DNA of 64,000 nucleotides from Caulobacter sp. (GTDB taxonomy: Bacteria > Pseudomonadota > Alphaproteobacteria > Caulobacterales > Caulobacteraceae), in contig JAUXTQ010000038.1 in assembly GCA_030678995.1 (NCBI GenBank), positions 124,001-188,000 of the forward strand, given 5' to 3'. Under the pieces are notes generated by a model, which saw nothing but the letters and a program-made list of their open reading frames with translations, made no database searches and had not been told where the DNA came from. Below, one piece after another: positions 50,385 to 59,750 of this stretch (position 1 is the first letter of the stretch; each line of letters starts with the position of its first letter). The position numbers and the translations under genes are program-made.

Positions 50385-52722
50385 GGGTGATGGTCAAGCC
50401 ATAGGTCGCGGGCCTGCCCGCGTAGCGGATCACGTTGTCCTGCGCCTTCAGCACATTGTTCCAGTAGTAGACATCGCCGACATTGCGGCCCCAGACCGTG
50501 AGCTTCCAACGCCCAGTTTCAGACTGCACGCCGGCCCGCAAGTCGACCAGGGCGTAGCCGTCGATGGCAAGGCGCGTGTCGTCCTCCAGGCCACCCTTGG
50601 ACTCGCTACGATAGGTGATGTCGACGCCGGCGAAGCCGGTCAGGTCGTCCGTGATCGGGCGTCGGTAGTCGAAATCAGCGTTGACCTGCGCCTTGGGCGA
50701 ATAGGGGAATTCATTGCCCGAGAAACTCTGCGGCGGCCCGCCGAATTGCGAGAAGTTGACGAAGGTCCCATCGATCTCGGTCTGGATATAGGTCGCGCCG
50801 ACATTGACGGTCAGCGAATCGATCGGCCGCCAGATCAACTGCCCTTCAACACCCCAGATGTGCGACTCGGGGATGTTCACCAGCGCCTCGAGCTGGCCGA
50901 AGATCGGATCGGTCACCCGGCCGCGGAGCTGCTTGTTCTGGTAGTCATAGTAGAAGATCGCGCCATTCAGCTGCATGCGCGCCGCCGGGAGATAGGCCTT
51001 GGTCCCGATCTCGTAGGCGGTGAGCTCTTCCTGGGTCACCGGCTGGAACTGGGCCGTGCTGGAGGCCGACAGCGTTGGGAAGTTGCCAGCCTTGTAGCCG
51101 CGGCTAACCGCGCCGTACACCAACACATCCTCGGTGGGACGCCAATTGAGGTTCACACGCCAGGACAGGTTGTCCTCGTCGAGGGTGCTGCTGAAATCGC
51201 CGACATTGAAGTTGGCGTCGGTGAGCGTGACGCAGCCACCGGCGACCGGGGTCGTCGTGGGAAGCGCGCCCAGGAAACCGCCGAGGGTTTGTAGCCCAGC
51301 GAACGCGGCGGCCAGTTCGCCCGTGCCACTGTCGGCCGAGCAGCTGGTGAACCGGTTGCGGTTGCGGCTGTAGCGCAGTCCACCTTCCAGACTGAGCGTC
51401 TCGGTCAGGGGAGCCTCGCCGCTGGCGAAAATAGCCCAGCTCTCGACGCGATTACGGCTGCGGTTGAAGAAGTCGGCGAAGTGGAAGAGAGGCAGGCCAA
51501 AGCCGGTCAGGTCGACGACGGCGCTGGTGCTCTTGTCGAGAAAGACATGCTGGATATCGACAATGCGGTCGCTCTGGAAGTTGGCGCCGACGACCCAGTG
51601 GCGCAGCCACTCGCCCTCGCCGGCGATGCGCAGTTCCTGAGAGAAGGAGGTGATCTGCCCGCTCGTGCCCAGCGACAGGTCCTCCACCGGCGTGCCGTCG
51701 GTCTCCGCGAACTGGCTGCGGTCGGTCCGGGCATAGGCGCTGATCGCCGTCGCTGTCAGACTCGGCGTAAGACGCCAGTCGCCGCGGATCGATCCCTGGT
51801 AGAAGGCCGTGTTGCGCGCATAGTTCCGGCTGGGATCCCAGTCGGCCGCGCGGGCGTCGTCGGGTGCCAGCGGCGCGGCCACGAAGCCCGGATCAAGCGG
51901 GACGCTGGGCACGGCCGCGAACACGCCCCGGTGCTGCGGCGCCTGGGATTCGGACTTGTCGCGCCAGCCATTGAGGTTGAAAGCCAGCTTCAGGTTTTCG
52001 GTGGCGTCCCAGTCCAGCAGCAGACGGCCGACGACCTCGTTGGTGCGGCCCAAGCTGTCGTTGCGAGTGAGGCTCTGTTGCCAGGGCCCGCCCTGGACGG
52101 TGCTGAGCGCGAGCCGGCCGCGCAGGCCCGGAGCCAAAGGTCCGGAGGCGTAACCCTCGACCCGCAGGGTGTCGAACCGGCCATAGTCGATTGTGAAGCC
52201 TGCGGCGGGGCTGCTCGTGGGCCTGGCGGCCACATAGTTGATGCCGCCGCCGGTGGAGTTCTGCCCAAACAAGGTGCCTTGCGGTCCCTTCAGCACCTCG
52301 ATCCGCTGGACATCGAGCAGAGCGCCCCGAGTCATGGCTGGATAGGGCAGCGGGACCTCGTCAACATAGACGGTGACCGCCGGGTTCGCCGCCAGGCTGG
52401 ATTCGTAGTAGCCGACGCCGCGCAGGCTGTAGACGGGCATATCGAACTGGGTCTGGGTGTAGGTGAAGCCCGGCACCACCTTGGTCAGATCGGCAACGTC
52501 GGTGATGCCGCGCGCCGCCAGGGCCTCGCCGGAGATGGCGGAAATCGACATGCCGACATCGTTGACGTTCTGCTCGCGCTTCTGGGCGGTGATCACCACC
52601 TCATCGAGGCTTGTCGCGCCGTCGCTTGAAGTGGGCGACTGGGCGAGCGCACCGCTGGCGATGAGGCTGGCCAGAAGGCTGATCGAAGGTACGATTCGCT
52701 TCAGGTGAATGGCATGTTGCAT
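50374..52722 (-). CDS. TonB-dependent outer-membrane receptor
   Basis: This 782-aa receptor has a signal peptide (hydrophobic residues about 11-25, cleavage near ALAQS). The TonB box/plug start is EVVITAQKREQNVNDVGMSI, followed by plug motifs LTKVVPGFTYTQTQF, LRGVGYYESS, IEVLKGPQGTLFGQNSTGGG, then a beta barrel ending RPATYGLTITHEF with terminal Phe. It belongs to the large group of TonB receptors in Caulobacterales and sphingomonads that import hydrophobic or complex substrates. I chose ATG 52722 (MQHAIHLKRIV) because GGGGG lies upstream. The gene is divergent from the EthD gene, with a palindromic element between. Confidence 0.92.
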   Translation of the reverse strand: MQHAIHLKRIVPSISLLASLIASGALAQSPTSSDGATSLDEVVITAQKREQNVNDVGMSISAISGEALAARGITDVADLTKVVPGFTYTQTQFDMPVYSLRGVGYYESSLAANPAVTVYVDEVPLPYPAMTRGALLDVQRIEVLKGPQGTLFGQNSTGGGINYVAARPTSSPAAGFTIDYGRFDTLRVEGYASGPLAPGLRGRLALSTVQGGPWQQSLTRNDSLGRTNEVVGRLLLDWDATENLKLAFNLNGWRDKSESQAPQHRGVFAAVPSVPLDPGFVAAPLAPDDARAADWDPSRNYARNTAFYQGSIRGDWRLTPSLTATAISAYARTDRSQFAETDGTPVEDLSLGTSGQITSFSQELRIAGEGEWLRHWVVGANFQSDRIVDIQHVFLDKSTSAVVDLTGFGLPLFHFADFFNRSRNRVESWAIFASGEAPLTETLSLEGGLRYSRNRNRFTSCSADSGTGELAAAFAGLQTLGGFLGALPTTTPVAGGCVTLTDANFNVGDFSSTLDEDNLSWRVNLNWRPTEDVLVYGAVSRGYKAGNFPTLSASSTAQFQPVTQEELTAYEIGTKAYLPAARMQLNGAIFYYDYQNKQLRGRVTDPIFGQLEALVNIPESHIWGVEGQLIWRPIDSLTVNVGATYIQTEIDGTFVNFSQFGGPPQSFSGNEFPYSPKAQVNADFDYRRPITDDLTGFAGVDITYRSESKGGLEDDTRLAIDGYALVDLRAGVQSETGRWKLTVWGRNVGDVYYWNNVLKAQDNVIRYAGRPATYGLTITHEF

Positions 52723-52814
52723 GTGTTTCCCCCAGGAACGGGAATGGCGCCGGGTTGTCCGGTCGTCATTCCGAGCGACGCACAATGCCGGGGAGCAGCC
52801 CGCCGCCCGCCGGT

Positions 52815-52863
52815 CGAAAGTATGGTTTTGGCGGCGAGCCGCGGTGAGCAGGCCATACTTTCG
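52815..52863. promoter_or_regulatory. inverted repeat CGAAAGTATGG / CCATACTTTCG, candidate operator
   Basis: Two perfect 11-base arms, CGAAAGTATGG at 52815-52825 and CCATACTTTCG at 52853-52863, are separated by 27 bp. They lie in the 200-bp space between the divergent TonB receptor (start 52722) and EthD gene (start 52923). The same word occurs twice, in direct orientation, at 56995 and 57043. This suggests a shared binding site for one regulator, most simply the LuxR-type protein encoded at 54363-56921. Confidence 0.65.
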
Positions 52864-52922
52864 GGCGGCGTGCCGCCGGGCGGGCAGGCGCTACATTTTT
52901 CCACAAACAGGGGAGTTTGAAG

Positions 52923-53240
52923 ATGATCACTGTGAGCGTGCTCTACCCACGTATCGAGGGCGGCCGGTTCGATTTCGACTATTACGTCAAGGTTCACATG
53001 CCGATGTCGATCCGCCTGCTGGGTGACGCGATCAAGGCCGTGAGCGTCGAGCGGGGGCTGGCCAGCGCCGAGCCCGGCGCGCCGCCGGCCTATGTCGCGC
53101 TCTGCCACTTCACCTGCGAGACCCAGGCGGATTTCGAGGGTGCGTTCCTCCCCAGCGCGGCGGAGTTGCAGGGCGATATGGCCAATTACACGGACATCGC
53201 CCCGGTCATCCAGTTCAACGAAATCGCCCTGACCAAGTAG
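52923..53240 (+). CDS. EthD-like small protein
   Basis: This 105-aa protein has the EthD/ferredoxin-like fold pattern: VSVLYPRIEGGRFDFDYYVK followed by VHMPMSIRLLGDAIKAV and the C-terminal ALCHFTCETQADFEGAF ... YTDIAPVIQFNEI. Such proteins are dimers found in degradation pathways, with unclear catalytic roles. GGGGAG precedes the ATG by 7 bases. It is divergent from the TonB receptor and 4 bp from the M20 peptidase gene, so it is cotranscribed with it. Confidence 0.85.
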   Translation: MITVSVLYPRIEGGRFDFDYYVKVHMPMSIRLLGDAIKAVSVERGLASAEPGAPPAYVALCHFTCETQADFEGAFLPSAAELQGDMANYTDIAPVIQFNEIALTK

Positions 53241-53244
53241 CGCC

Positions 53245-54366
53245 ATGGACAGCCTGGAGCTCACGCGGTGTCTGCTGCGGTTCGACACCGTCAACCCGCC
53301 GGGCGACGAGGCGGAGTGCGCCGGCTTTCTGGCCGGCGTCCTTGAGGCGGCGGGCCTTGACTGTGAGCTTGCGCCCTTCGCGCCGGGCCGCGCCAACTTG
53401 ATCGCCCGCCTGTCGGGCACGGACTCCGGTCTCGCGCCATTGGTCCTGACCGGGCATCTCGACACCGTGCCGTTGGGCGATGCGGCCTGGGCGCGAGATC
53501 CGTTCGCCGGTGAGATGGAGAGTGGCCGACTGTATGGCCGCGGCGCCTCGGACATGAAGTCCGGCGTGGCCGCCATGGCCTGCGCCGCTGCGGCGGTCTC
53601 GGCCCGAGGCGGCCTGAGGCGCGGCCTCACCCTGTTGTTCACCGGCGGAGAGGAGGTGGGCTGCGAGGGCGCCACGCACCTGTGCACCGCCCATGCGGGA
53701 CGCCTGGGCGCGGCCAGCGCCATGATCGTTGGCGAGCCGACCGCCAACCTTGCGGTGCGCGGACACAAGGGCGCGCTTTTCGCCCGCGCCATTGCCAAGG
53801 GCGTCACCGCCCACTCGTCGACCCCCGAGCGCGGGGTAAACGCCATCTATCGCGCCGCCCGCGGCGTCAGGCGCGTCGAAACACTGGACCTCGGCCCGGC
53901 GCATGACGCCTTTATGGGACCGCCGACGGTCAATGTCGGCATGATCCGCGGCGGCCTGAACGCCAATTCTGTGCCCGACCATGCGGAGTTCACCATCGAC
54001 GTGCGCTCCGGCCCCGAACCGAGCCAGGGCGACATCCTCGACAAATTGCGCCGGGCGCTGGGCCCCGAGATCGACGCCGCGCCCTACAGCACCATGCCCG
54101 CTGTCCTGACCGCCGAGGACGATCCGTTTCTGCGCATCGTCGCGGCGAGGGCGGGCGAGGCCAACGGGCGATCCGCGGAGGGCGCGACGGCCGCAACCTT
54201 CTTCAGCGACGCCTCGGTCTTCCAGCCGATGTTCCGCTGCCCGACCGTGATCCTGGGGCCCGGCGAGCCCGCCACCGCGCACCAGACCGACGAGTATTGC
54301 GAGATCGGGAAGATTGGCCGGGCCCAGGCGATCTACGAGGCGGTGATCGCCGACTGGTGCGGCTAG
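53245..54366 (+). CDS. M20-family metallopeptidase (ArgE/DapE/CPG2 type)
   Basis: This 373-aa hydrolase has the two-zinc signature: GHLDTVP (His and Asp) near residue 72, GRGASDMKSG with metal Asp near 101, and GGEEVGCEGA with the catalytic Glu pair near 135. A dimerisation domain (GVTAHSSTPERGVNAIYRAA) and a final His in GEPATAHQTDEY follow. No signal peptide. Such enzymes cleave N-acyl amino acids or dipeptides in the cytoplasm. Placed between EthD and the regulator, with an acyl-CoA ligase and two esterases nearby, an N-acylated or amide-linked compound is a possible substrate. That part is inference. Confidence 0.9.
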   Translation: MDSLELTRCLLRFDTVNPPGDEAECAGFLAGVLEAAGLDCELAPFAPGRANLIARLSGTDSGLAPLVLTGHLDTVPLGDAAWARDPFAGEMESGRLYGRGASDMKSGVAAMACAAAAVSARGGLRRGLTLLFTGGEEVGCEGATHLCTAHAGRLGAASAMIVGEPTANLAVRGHKGALFARAIAKGVTAHSSTPERGVNAIYRAARGVRRVETLDLGPAHDAFMGPPTVNVGMIRGGLNANSVPDHAEFTIDVRSGPEPSQGDILDKLRRALGPEIDAAPYSTMPAVLTAEDDPFLRIVAARAGEANGRSAEGATAATFFSDASVFQPMFRCPTVILGPGEPATAHQTDEYCEIGKIGRAQAIYEAVIADWCG

Positions 54367-56921
54367 GTTTCCGGCAGGAGCCGTCGTTCGCGCGCGGCCA
54401 GCACAGCGCCGGTACGGCTCTTCACACCCAGCTTCTCGTAGACATGCTGCAGGTGCCATTTGACGGTGTGCTGCGAGACGAACAACCGCGCGCCGATCTC
54501 GGCGTTGGACAGGCCGGCCGCCAGCATGGCCAGCACGTCCAGTTCGCGGCGCGAAAGGGTTTCGACCGGCCGAAGCGCGACGGCCGCCGCCGCTGGGTCG
54601 CGTCCACCGGCCCGAAGGATATCCTCCACATAGGCCGGCGGCAGGGCCATCGGCGCCCGGCGCTCCTCCTTCAGCAACTCCGCCAACAGATCGAGGATCA
54701 CAGCACCCTCGTCCGCATAGCTGCGGATCATCCGGCCAGGGGCGCTCAGTTCCAGCGCGCGGCGCAGGCTGCGAAGCGCCGCCGGCCGGCTGTCCAGCGC
54801 GGCGTGCGCCTTGGCCTCCAGCACCAGCAACCGCACCAGGCGCCAGACGCGCGCCTGGCTGTTGGCCTGACCGATCGCGGCGCGCAGCCGGGTCAGGGTG
54901 GCTCGCGACGGGCCGGCCGCGATCTCCAGCCTCAGGGCGCCGATCTGCTCGGCCTCCATCTCGGCGGCGTGCGGCAGATAGCCCTCGGGCTCGCGGAAGT
55001 CCTGCTCCGCCAGGGCCGTGGCCTGCAGGCGCCGCGCCTCGACCAGGTCGCCGGCCAGCACCGCCATTCGCACCCGCTCCCACGCCACGATGTGGGCCAG
55101 GCGCGGCCATGAGCGGCGCAGGGCGGCCACCTCGGCGGCGTCCAGCACCTCGGTGACCTTGTCGGCTTCGCCGCGCACCGCCGCCACCCGCGCCGCGGCG
55201 ACGAACAGGCCGGCCACCATGTCCGGCAGCGCCACCTCCATCGACCGGGACAGGCAGCGGCGCAGGATCGTCTCGGCGCCGGCGATGTCGTTCCACTCGT
55301 AGAGCGTCTCGGGCAGGTAGCCGATGGCCACCGACTCCAGGATCTCCCCGTCGGGCAACGCGGAGATGGCGCGATCAGCTTCCCGCCAATCGGCCACCGC
55401 TGCCGGAAGTCGGCCCTGCATCGCGTGGGACAGGCCGGTCAAGGCCAGTGCGCAGGCGATGCCGAAATGGCTGCGGGCCTGTTCGTGATCCGCGCGGGCA
55501 CGGACCAGGGCCTGGCGGGCCGCTTCGTGCGCACCCTTGCACATATAGCCATAGGCGCTCGACAGCCGCAGCGTGCCCAGCGTGTAGGGGTCGAAGCCGG
55601 TGCAGGCGCGCAGGCCCCGCAGGCCAGCGTCCAGGCTGGCCTCGGGCCGGTCGGCATAGAGGGCGATCACGGCATCGACGGCGTGCAGATCGTCGCGGGC
55701 GATCGGCGACAGTTCATCATAGCGAAGGCGAACCGGGGCGGCGTAGAGCCGCGCGGCCTCCTGCTCGAACAGAGCCGCGTGGGCGCAGGCGGCCTCGATC
55801 CGCAGGGTCGGGTAGCGGTCGAATAGCTCCTCGGGCAGCCGCGAAGTCCACGAGGCGAAGGTGCGGAACCGCCCGACCCGGCGGCGTTCGGCGCTGGCCC
55901 GCGCCAGCAGTTCGGCCGCGAAGGCCGCGTCGTTGCTGGCGAAGGCGCTGCGCACTGCCTCGCTCAGCGAGTCGTGGTCGGCATGCCAGTGGGCAGCTGC
56001 ACGGTGCAGATCGCGCAGGCGACCTGGGGCGTCTGCCGCCAGCCGCTCGGCCAGGAAATCGGCGAACAGTGGATGGACAACGCAAAGGCTCTCGTCGTCG
56101 GGATCGCGGGCGATGGGCAGGCCCAGATCGGTGAGCTTGCGCAGCTGAGCCCCAGTCGCGGGATCGCCCCTGACGCTCTGGGCGAAGGCCGAGGAGAACC
56201 GACCCAACGCGCCCAGTTCGAGCACCAACCCAGCGATTTCGGGCTCCAGGGGCGCCAGCAGGCGATCCTCAAGGAAGGCCTGGAACGCGCGCCAGGGCCG
56301 GGGCAGCCGGGCCGATAGCCGCGCCGCGCCGGCCCCGCCGGCGGTCATCACGGCGGCGGCGGAGCTCACGGCGGCCGGCCAGCCCTGGGTGGCCCGGAGC
56401 AGGGGTTCGGCCAAGTCGCGGGCGCCGGCAGGATCGGCCTCGGCCAGAAGCAGGTCGATCTCGTCGAGGTCGAAGGCCAGGTCCAGTTCGTCGAGCCGCA
56501 GCAGGCCCTCATCCAGTCGCTCCCGCGCGATCCCCAGGCGGGGCCTGCCGCGACCGGCCAGCGCCAGCCGCAGGTGGGGATCGAGATCGCGGACGAAGGC
56601 CTTCAGCAGCCGCGGCTCGCTCAGGGCGTCCAGGTTGTCGATGAAGATGGCATCGGCGTCGTGGGTCGAGCGCAGCAGTTCGGGCAGATCGTCGGCCGAG
56701 CGCTCCAGGTCGATCACCACTACCCGCTGGCCATGGGCTTCCAGGCGCGCTCGCCACTGACCGAGCAAGGTGGTCTTGCCGAACCCGGCCGGCGCCGACA
56801 GCACCAGGGTCGAGGCCTGGTCGATGCGGCGCTCCAGTCGCTCGCGGCGCAACGCCGACGGCCCCTGTGGCGAGGGGCGTCGGGGGCGGCGATGGGCATC
56901 AAGCCGGACAACTGCTGTCAT
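54363..56921 (-). CDS. MalT-type LuxR-family transcriptional regulator
   Basis: This is an 852-aa signal-transduction ATPase of the LAL type. It has Walker A SAPAGFGKTTLLGQW near residue 40, Walker B-like ADAIFIDNLDAL, and a winged-helix/TPR-like middle. The C-terminal LuxR helix-turn-helix has LSRRELDVLAMLAAGLSNAE and FVSQHTVKWHLQHVYEKLGV. It is predicted to bind an inducer and activate transcription after ATP binding. I chose ATG 56921 (MTAVVRLDAHRRP); much longer readings upstream have no support. It is convergent with the M20 gene (4-bp overlap of ends) and divergent from the esterase gene. Two CCATACTTTCGGAGGG sites lie right upstream of it. Confidence 0.88.
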   Translation of the reverse strand: MTAVVRLDAHRRPRRPSPQGPSALRRERLERRIDQASTLVLSAPAGFGKTTLLGQWRARLEAHGQRVVVIDLERSADDLPELLRSTHDADAIFIDNLDALSEPRLLKAFVRDLDPHLRLALAGRGRPRLGIARERLDEGLLRLDELDLAFDLDEIDLLLAEADPAGARDLAEPLLRATQGWPAAVSSAAAVMTAGGAGAARLSARLPRPWRAFQAFLEDRLLAPLEPEIAGLVLELGALGRFSSAFAQSVRGDPATGAQLRKLTDLGLPIARDPDDESLCVVHPLFADFLAERLAADAPGRLRDLHRAAAHWHADHDSLSEAVRSAFASNDAAFAAELLARASAERRRVGRFRTFASWTSRLPEELFDRYPTLRIEAACAHAALFEQEAARLYAAPVRLRYDELSPIARDDLHAVDAVIALYADRPEASLDAGLRGLRACTGFDPYTLGTLRLSSAYGYMCKGAHEAARQALVRARADHEQARSHFGIACALALTGLSHAMQGRLPAAVADWREADRAISALPDGEILESVAIGYLPETLYEWNDIAGAETILRRCLSRSMEVALPDMVAGLFVAAARVAAVRGEADKVTEVLDAAEVAALRRSWPRLAHIVAWERVRMAVLAGDLVEARRLQATALAEQDFREPEGYLPHAAEMEAEQIGALRLEIAAGPSRATLTRLRAAIGQANSQARVWRLVRLLVLEAKAHAALDSRPAALRSLRRALELSAPGRMIRSYADEGAVILDLLAELLKEERRAPMALPPAYVEDILRAGGRDPAAAAVALRPVETLSRRELDVLAMLAAGLSNAEIGARLFVSQHTVKWHLQHVYEKLGVKSRTGAVLAARERRLLPET

Positions 56922-56994
56922 GAGCCCATTCACCGCCCTGAGCGCGAATGCGGCAAGGGTTTTGCGCGGCGGGTGCGGCCAACGACCCGCAAAA

Positions 56995-57058
56995 CCATAC
57001 TTTCGGAGGGGCCGGCGAGGGCGGCGACGAGTTGCCCGATTTCCATACTTTCGGAGGG
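56995..57058 (+). promoter_or_regulatory. direct repeats CCATACTTTCGGAGGG, candidate operator
   Basis: Two identical 16-base words lie at 56995-57010 and 57043-57058, spaced 48 bp start to start, between the regulator (start 56921, minus) and the esterase operon (start 57115, plus). The word AAAACCATACTTTCG is also found, inverted, at the TonB/EthD region (reverse strand of 52815-52829). Shared sites in two divergent promoter regions point to co-regulation. Confidence 0.65.
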
Positions 57059-57114
57059 CGCGGCGCCTCCGCGGTTGATCGAACCTGAGGTCCATGACCC
57101 GAGGAACCCACCCC

Positions 57115-58182
57115 ATGCGCTCAAATCGGCCTCCCCGCCGCGGCCTCCCCATCTTGGCCCTGACCGTCCTGTTGGGCCTGTGTGGCCCGGCGCCCGCCGC
57201 CCAGCCGCCAGCAGCCTGGGTGGATCCAGCCCAGGCGTCTCTCGATCCGCAGGTCCGCAAGGTGCTGGATCAGATTGCAAAGGGGCCTTCGGTCAATGTC
57301 GTGGCGCCTCCGCCGGTCGAGCGGCGCAGGGCCCACGAGGTGTTCTTCGGACCCTTGGGCCTGCCCCCGGCCGACCTGGTCGATGTCCAGGAGAGGATGA
57401 TCCCCGGTCCCGGCGGGCCGTTGCGGGTGCGGATATATACGCCGCGCGGCCCGTATGTCGGTCCCCGCCCGCTGATGGCCTACTACCACGGCGGCGGCAT
57501 GTCGGCGGGCAGCCTCGAACAATACGACGCGCTGTGCCAGCGCCTGTCGCAGCGTTCCGGCGTGATCGTGGTGGCCGTGGACTACCGCCTGACCCCGGAA
57601 CACCGGTTCCCCAAGCCGCTGGACGACGCCTATGCGGGCCTGGTCTGGGTCCACGACAACGCCCAGGCCCTGGGCGGCGATCCCCGTCGCCTCGCTGTGG
57701 GCGGTGACTCAGCCGGCGGCAACCTGGCCGCCGTGGTCGCCCAGAAGGCGCGCGACGAGGCCGGCCCGCCGCTGGTGTTCCAGCTGCTGATCTACCCGGC
57801 GGTCGGCTATGGCGGCCGCAGCCGCTCGGTCGAGATGTTCTCCCATGGCTACCTGTTCGCTGCCTCCGAACTCGACATGGCTATCGCCGACTATGCCGAA
57901 CCGGGCCAGCTCACCGACCCCCGGGTCTTCCCGATCTTGGCCAGGAGCTTCAAAGACCTGCCGCCCGCTTTCGTGATCTCGGCCGAATACGAGGTCATGC
58001 GCGACGACATCGAGGACTATGCGGGCCGCCTGCGCGCGGCCGGCGTGTCGGTCGAGCTGAAGCGCTACCCCGGGATGATCCATCCCTTCCTCAGCATGGC
58101 CGGCGTGATCGACCAGGGCCGGGTCGCGATCGACGACGCGGCCGACCGCCTTCGCCGCGGCGTCGGCCTGCCCAGCCAATAG
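57115..58182 (+). CDS. alpha/beta hydrolase of the HSL family, exported
   Basis: This 355-aa esterase has a signal peptide (hydrophobic about residues 12-25, AAQPPA cleavage region). HSL motifs are the oxyanion HGGG in YYHGGGMSAGSLEQYD, nucleophile Ser in VGGDSAGGNLAAV, Asp in the region SAEYEVMRDDIEDYA and His in GMIHPFLSMAG. It would hydrolyse short-chain esters or lactones in the periplasm. ATG 57115 is preferred over 57094 because GAGG lies 10 bases upstream. The next gene starts 9 bp after it ends. A second family member is at 58601. Confidence 0.87.
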   Translation: MRSNRPPRRGLPILALTVLLGLCGPAPAAQPPAAWVDPAQASLDPQVRKVLDQIAKGPSVNVVAPPPVERRRAHEVFFGPLGLPPADLVDVQERMIPGPGGPLRVRIYTPRGPYVGPRPLMAYYHGGGMSAGSLEQYDALCQRLSQRSGVIVVAVDYRLTPEHRFPKPLDDAYAGLVWVHDNAQALGGDPRRLAVGGDSAGGNLAAVVAQKARDEAGPPLVFQLLIYPAVGYGGRSRSVEMFSHGYLFAASELDMAIADYAEPGQLTDPRVFPILARSFKDLPPAFVISAEYEVMRDDIEDYAGRLRAAGVSVELKRYPGMIHPFLSMAGVIDQGRVAIDDAADRLRRGVGLPSQ

Positions 58183-58191
58183 GACCCTTCT

Positions 58192-58593
58192 ATGCTGACC
58201 CTCGACCAACGCAAGGACGCGGTGCGCGCCCTGCTGCTCACCGCCTTCGATCCCGCCCGATCCATCGACGACAAGCGCCAGGCGATGTCGCGGTTGATGG
58301 ATGCCCAGGGCTACGTCCAACACAGCCCGGGCCTGGAGAATGGGCTCGAGTCCCTTCTTGAGCTGATCGACGGCTTCGACCGCGACTTTCCCGGCTACGC
58401 AATCGAGGTTGTGCGGGTGATCGGCGAGGGCGATCTGGTCTTCGCCCATTGCCACTACACCTATGGCCCGGCCGACCCGCGGGGCAAGGCCATCGCCGAG
58501 ATATTCCGCTTCGAAGGCGACCGGATCGTCGAGCACTGGGACGTGATCCAGGACGTCCCCGCTTCCAGCCGCAATTCCAATGGCATGTTCTGA
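58192..58593 (+). CDS. NTF2/SnoaL-like protein
   Basis: This 133-aa protein has the SnoaL-like pattern: an N-terminal helix pair, QGYVQHSPGLENGLESLLEL, then FAHCHYTYGP and the C-terminal IAEIFRFEGDRIVEHWDVIQ. Family members bind small polyketide or other hydrophobic ligands and may be isomerases or simple binding proteins. It is sandwiched between the two esterases (9 and 7 bp away), so it acts in the same pathway. Confidence 0.88.
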   Translation: MLTLDQRKDAVRALLLTAFDPARSIDDKRQAMSRLMDAQGYVQHSPGLENGLESLLELIDGFDRDFPGYAIEVVRVIGEGDLVFAHCHYTYGPADPRGKAIAEIFRFEGDRIVEHWDVIQDVPASSRNSNGMF

Positions 58594-58600
58594 GGATCGC

Positions 58601-59587
58601 ATGAGCGACATTTCCCACACCCCTGACGTCATCGACCCGCACGGGGTGCTCGATACCGACAGCCGCAAGATGGTCGAGCGGCTGGTCCGCGACCCCTTTC
58701 TCGACCCGGCCTTCACCGTGCCGCAGATGCGCGAGGCGTTCGAGGCCTTCTACAGCGCCATGTACGCCGGGCGCGCGCGGACCGCCGACAGCCGCGACGT
58801 CATCATAGAGGGCCGCCACGGGCCGGTGCCGCTGCGCATCTATCACCCGCGCGGCGAGGCCGTCGGGCCCCTGCCGGTGTTCGTCTTCATTCACGGCGGC
58901 GGCTCGATCATGGGGAGCCTGGAGTCGTACGACGCGGTCTGCCAGGAGCTCTGCTCGGGCTCGGGCTGCGTCGTCGTCTCGGTCGATTATCGACTGGCGC
59001 CCGAGCACCCCTACGCCCAGGCCGTGGACGATTGCTACGACGCGGCGGTCTGGGTCCACACCAACGCCAGGGCGTTGGGCGGCGATCCGGACCGGCTGGC
59101 GGTCGGCGGCGAATCCGGCGGTGGCGGCCTGGCCGCCAGCCTTGCCCAGATGGCCCGCGACGAAGGCGGCCCCCCGATCCGCTTCCAGTTGCTGATATAT
59201 CCGTTCGTCGGCTCAAGGGCGCCCAGCGGGTCGATGGCAGAGTTCGGCAAGGGTTACGTCTTCGACGCCGAGGATCTTGAGATGTTCATCGATCTCAATT
59301 TTCCCGATCGCGAACACCTCAAGGACTGGCGGGTCTCGCCGATCTGGGCGGAAAACCTGGAGAATCTGCCGCCCACGTTCATGTTGACCGCCAGCGCCGA
59401 TATCCTGCGGGATGACGCCGAAGACTATGCCCGACGGCTGGCCGAGGCCGGGGTGCAGGTCGAACTCAGTCGATATGACGGGACCATCCACGGCTTCGTG
59501 GTGATGGCCGGAGAAATCGAAGCCGGTCGCCGGGCGCTGGCCGAGTGCGGGCGCCGGCTGCGCGACGCCCTGGCAGGGCAGGCTTGA
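58601..59587 (+). CDS. alpha/beta hydrolase of the HSL family, cytoplasmic
   Basis: This 328-aa esterase has FIHGGGSIMGSLESYD (oxyanion hole), VGGESGGGGLAASLA (nucleophile Ser in GESGG, where the neighbour has GDSAGG), Asp in SADILRDDAEDYA and His in GTIHGFVVMAG. There is no signal peptide, unlike the related protein at 57115, so the pair could act on the same compound in two compartments. The ATG at 58601 follows GAGGA. It is the last gene of the esterase-NTF2-esterase operon. Confidence 0.88.
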   Translation: MSDISHTPDVIDPHGVLDTDSRKMVERLVRDPFLDPAFTVPQMREAFEAFYSAMYAGRARTADSRDVIIEGRHGPVPLRIYHPRGEAVGPLPVFVFIHGGGSIMGSLESYDAVCQELCSGSGCVVVSVDYRLAPEHPYAQAVDDCYDAAVWVHTNARALGGDPDRLAVGGESGGGGLAASLAQMARDEGGPPIRFQLLIYPFVGSRAPSGSMAEFGKGYVFDAEDLEMFIDLNFPDREHLKDWRVSPIWAENLENLPPTFMLTASADILRDDAEDYARRLAEAGVQVELSRYDGTIHGFVVMAGEIEAGRRALAECGRRLRDALAGQA

Positions 59588-59750
59588 GCGTCCGGCTGAT
59601 GGCGATCTCCGGCTCCCTGCGCGCGACCCTGGAGATAATCGGTAGTTATCGGCTGCTTTGGTAACTTCCAATCAAGCTAGGCTGGGCCGAAAGCTCGACT
59701 GCCGAGCTAGGACCTGCAGCAAAATCGGGCTCGGCTGCAGCTGCTTTGGG

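Noticed and set aside
53215..55296. minus frame of about 690 codons across the M20 and regulator genes
   Set aside because: It spans two well-supported genes in another phase and has low-complexity G/R/A sequence.
59630..59660. short palindrome GATAA-N7-TTATC as an operator
   Set aside because: The arms are five bases only and occur once; chance is likely.
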